A stretch of 34,116 nucleotides of DNA from an uncultured Eubacteriales bacterium. Its GTDB lineage: Bacteria; Bacillota; Clostridia; Oscillospirales; Acutalibacteraceae. Below are positions 32,305-34,116 of this stretch, piece by piece. The stretch spans positions 1 to 34,116 of the forward strand of contig CAREUR010000012.1 of NCBI GenBank assembly GCA_948968885.1. The letters are read 5' to 3'. The notes under the pieces are model-generated. The model was not told where the DNA came from. It ran no database searches and saw only the letters and a program-made list of their open reading frames with translations. A program made the translations under genes and the position numbers. Positions within the stretch are counted from its first letter, which is position 1, and each line of letters opens with the position of its first letter.

Positions 32305-32314
32305 GTGATATAAT
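32286..32314 (+). promoter_or_regulatory. Perfect consensus promoter of tRNA-Val
   Basis: TTGACA (32286-32291), 17 bases, TATAAT (32309-32314). Its -35 lies within the spacer of the minus-strand promoter, so the two cannot be occupied together. Confidence 0.85.
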
Positions 32315-32391
32315 AAAAAAATAGGAAGGCGCGTCATGCGGCGGTTTTTGTGATGTAGTATAGAATATAAATTTTGCGCGATATTTGTTCC

Positions 32392-32467
32392 GGACGTTTA
32401 GCTCAGCTGGTAGAGCATTCGCTTGACGTGCGAAGGGTCAGCGGTTCAAGTCCGTTAACGTCCACCA
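32392..32467 (+). tRNA. tRNA-Val (anticodon GAC)
   Basis: Acceptor GGACGTT pairs with AACGTCC; anticodon loop TTGACGT carries GAC; T-loop GGTTCAAGTCC; CCA encoded. 76 bases. No clear terminator follows before the phosphatase gene. Confidence 0.96.
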
Positions 32468-32528
32468 AATAATGTACCTTTTGATGCAGTGAACAAAAAT
32501 AACAGACCAAAATTGGAGAAAAATTTAA

Positions 32529-33398
32529 ATGAAGTTAAAAAATTTATTTGCACTGTTTCTTACATTTTTTATGCCATTATACGTTTCTGAAAATGCTTTT
32601 GCTTCACCATTACAGATTGATAGTTCAATTTTAGAAAAAGAAAAGTCTAAACTTGTTAAACTTGAAACAACTTATAATACACGAGATTTAGGTGGTTATA
32701 AAACCTCTGATGGCAAAATTACAAAATATGGTGTGTTCTTGCGTTCGGATGACACTGATAACTTGACTTTAAAAGATATTGAAACACTAAAATCTTATGG
32801 TGTAACAGCTGTCCTTGATTTGCGCGAAGCCCCTTATTATTTGGAACATCCAGATAAATTTTCTAATGTCCCGGAAATTAATTATCAAAACATAAATATA
32901 GTTAAAATTTACAACGAGCATAGTACTGATAAAGAGGCAAGATCAGATGAAAGTTCGGCTAGGAAATTTCTACGCTATACTGGTGAGGGTAATTGGGTAA
33001 AAATTGCCTTTGATATTATTGCAGACACAGAAGGATGTACTCTCTTTCATTGTTTTGCAGGAAAAGACAGAACTGGATTGGTTACAATGCTATTATTGGG
33101 ATTGGTCGATGTCTCTGCCGAAGATATAATGCAAAATTATTCTGTTTCTTATGATTTAATCAAGGAAAATCCAAAAATTAAAGCAATTATCGAAAAGGAT
33201 ATAAAGGACTTCGGTGAAGCAGCCATTGACAAATACCATGCTACTCCTCCAAGCAAAATAAAACATGGTATAGATTATATATCAGAAAATTACGGTACTA
33301 CCGAAAACTATTTGCTTGCTTGCGGAGTTTCGAAGAGAAATTTAGAGAAGATTAAAAATAGGTTTGTAGGAGAATCTGAAAATAAAATAGAAATTTAA
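32529..33398 (+). CDS. Secreted tyrosine/dual-specificity protein phosphatase (LipA-like)
   Basis: 289-residue protein with a signal peptide (1-26, ending NAFASP) and a phosphatase domain: NTRDLGGY at 50-57, then the catalytic loop HCFAGKDRTG with Cys175 and Arg181 (C-x5-R). This is the LipA group of secreted tyrosine/phosphoinositide phosphatases of Gram-positive bacteria (PF13350 type). It is AT-rich compared with its neighbours to the left and starts 61 bases after tRNA-Val, so it may be acquired. GGAG precedes ATG 32529. Natural substrate unknown. Confidence 0.85.
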   Translation: MKLKNLFALFLTFFMPLYVSENAFASPLQIDSSILEKEKSKLVKLETTYNTRDLGGYKTSDGKITKYGVFLRSDDTDNLTLKDIETLKSYGVTAVLDLREAPYYLEHPDKFSNVPEINYQNINIVKIYNEHSTDKEARSDESSARKFLRYTGEGNWVKIAFDIIADTEGCTLFHCFAGKDRTGLVTMLLLGLVDVSAEDIMQNYSVSYDLIKENPKIKAIIEKDIKDFGEAAIDKYHATPPSKIKHGIDYISENYGTTENYLLACGVSKRNLEKIKNRFVGESENKIEI

Positions 33399-33561
33399 GT
33401 TTTTAACCTATAATTCTAATGTGTGATTGTATTAAAACCAAATCCTTAGGCAAATTTAGTAATAATCCCAATAAAACAATCATAAAATTTAGTAAATTAT
33501 AATCCAGGCCCTAAGTGATGGAGGCGAGGGTTATTTTTAAATAAATAATTGGAGGTCAAAA

Positions 33562-34116
33562 ATGGCGAATAAACTTGCAGTAAAAATTTTGTGTTATTTA
33601 ATGTGTGCGGATGTTTGTTTTAATGGGAATGTTATTGTGTCGGATGGCATGATCCTTCCAGCTGGAGACGAAAACAATGCTCCTGGTTTGGAGCAAAACT
33701 TGCGAAAAAAGATCATAAGGGTCCCATACATAAATCAAGACGACATTCTTTTTGGATGCGAGGCAGTTAGTGCAACCATGGTATTGCAGCTTTTGGGGTA
33801 TGCTATTTCGGCAAAAGATTTTACGGACAACTATTTAATAAGAAGAGACTGGTACATAGGTGCAGATGGCGTTTGGCACGGCCCAGACCCTAACGCGGCC
33901 TTTCCGGGTGACCCTTATAAAACCTCTGGAGTGAACTGTGGCTTTGGAATTTTTGCAAATGGCCTTGCAAAGTCTATGAATAAAGTGCTGAATCTATTAA
34001 GACACGAAGCGGTAGTTAAGACGGGGCTAAGCCTGGTTGACCTTATTGAAAATTATATAGATAAGGATATTCCGGTTCTGGTTTGGGCAACAATGGATAT
34101 GAAGCAAAGCAGCCCA
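33562..34116 (+). CDS. C39-like cysteine peptidase, N-terminal 185 residues (cut by window end)
   Basis: Open frame from ATG 33562 (GGAGGTC upstream at 33551-33557) to the window end. A short hydrophobic segment near the start (about 5-18) suggests export. VPYINQ followed by GCEAVSATMVLQLLGY is the start of the peptidase_C39_2 fold, with the Cys in GCEA as nucleophile; GPDPNAAFPGDPYKTSG follows, as in this family of secreted Gram-positive proteins. The histidine and aspartate of the triad lie past the window edge. It is not an ABC-fused peptide-processing C39 domain. Same strand and AT-rich block as the phosphatase. Confidence 0.75.
   Translation, partial: MANKLAVKILCYLMCADVCFNGNVIVSDGMILPAGDENNAPGLEQNLRKKIIRVPYINQDDILFGCEAVSATMVLQLLGYAISAKDFTDNYLIRRDWYIGADGVWHGPDPNAAFPGDPYKTSGVNCGFGIFANGLAKSMNKVLNLLRHEAVVKTGLSLVDLIENYIDKDIPVLVWATMDMKQSSP

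Noticed and set aside
33562..34116. C39-like protein as the processing protease for the double-glycine peptides
   Set aside because: It looks like the soluble secreted C39_2 type, without an ABC transporter fusion, and is 31 kb away in an accessory block.
1..34116. CRISPR arrays, insertion sequences, rRNA genes
   Set aside because: No regularly spaced repeats beyond the MraZ boxes, no transposase, and no rRNA sequence were seen.

Overview
The window comes from a spore-forming Clostridia (Bacillota), probably close to the Oscillospiraceae/Ruminococcaceae. The evidence is Gram-positive-type Shine-Dalgarno sites, consensus sigma-A promoters, a Gram-positive division/cell-wall (dcw) cluster, and several genes known only from endospore formers (spoIVA, pdaA, spoVS, dpaA, dpaB). 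Most genes have intermediate GC. Three patches are clearly more AT-rich and look accessory: the left edge, about 1640-2890, and about 32480 to the right edge.

Left edge (1-1636): the last 177 codons of a large serine recombinase run directly into the last part of spoIVA, followed 14 bases later by pdaA. SpoIVA similarity starts at the centre of a small inverted repeat. This looks like the right end of a recombinase-bearing element that interrupts spoIVA, as the skin element interrupts sigK in other spore formers.

Small-peptide region (1637-2898): two short precursors with double-glycine leaders point toward each other, each with a consensus promoter, and one has a palindrome at its start site. 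Next to them is a 33-codon ORF just upstream of a CorA-type magnesium transporter gene. This upstream ORF opens with a proline/aspartate-rich stretch like enterobacterial MgtL. The RNA around its end can form two mutually exclusive hairpins, one of which hides the corA ribosome binding site. I consider this candidate magnesium-responsive attenuator the most interesting non-obvious feature, together with the spoIVA element.

Middle (3932-15315): an ABC-2 transporter pair and an FHA-RodA/PBP pair on the minus strand; then ymfF-ymfH-lgt-lepA on the plus strand; then tRNA-Glu, tRNA-Met and a TtcA-like PP-loop enzyme on the minus strand.

The dcw cluster (15652-27066, plus): mraZ, rsmH, ftsL, a PASTA-bearing class B PBP, mraY, ftsW, murG, murA, divIB/ftsQ and ftsZ. 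It is headed by a promoter and four MraZ-type 10-bp repeats. murB, murD, murE, murF, ftsA and the usual clostridial spoIIGA-sigE-sigG follow-on are not here. murC lies alone at 30147.

Sporulation block (27157-29944, minus): dpaA-dpaB (dipicolinate synthase), ymdB and spoVS, with a sigma-K-like promoter before dpaA. The right end holds murC, a left-handed beta-helix protein, tRNA-Val under a promoter that overlaps a divergent one, an AT-rich secreted tyrosine phosphatase gene, and a C39-like peptidase gene cut by the window edge. All functional assignments are by recognition of motifs and family resemblance; no search was run.
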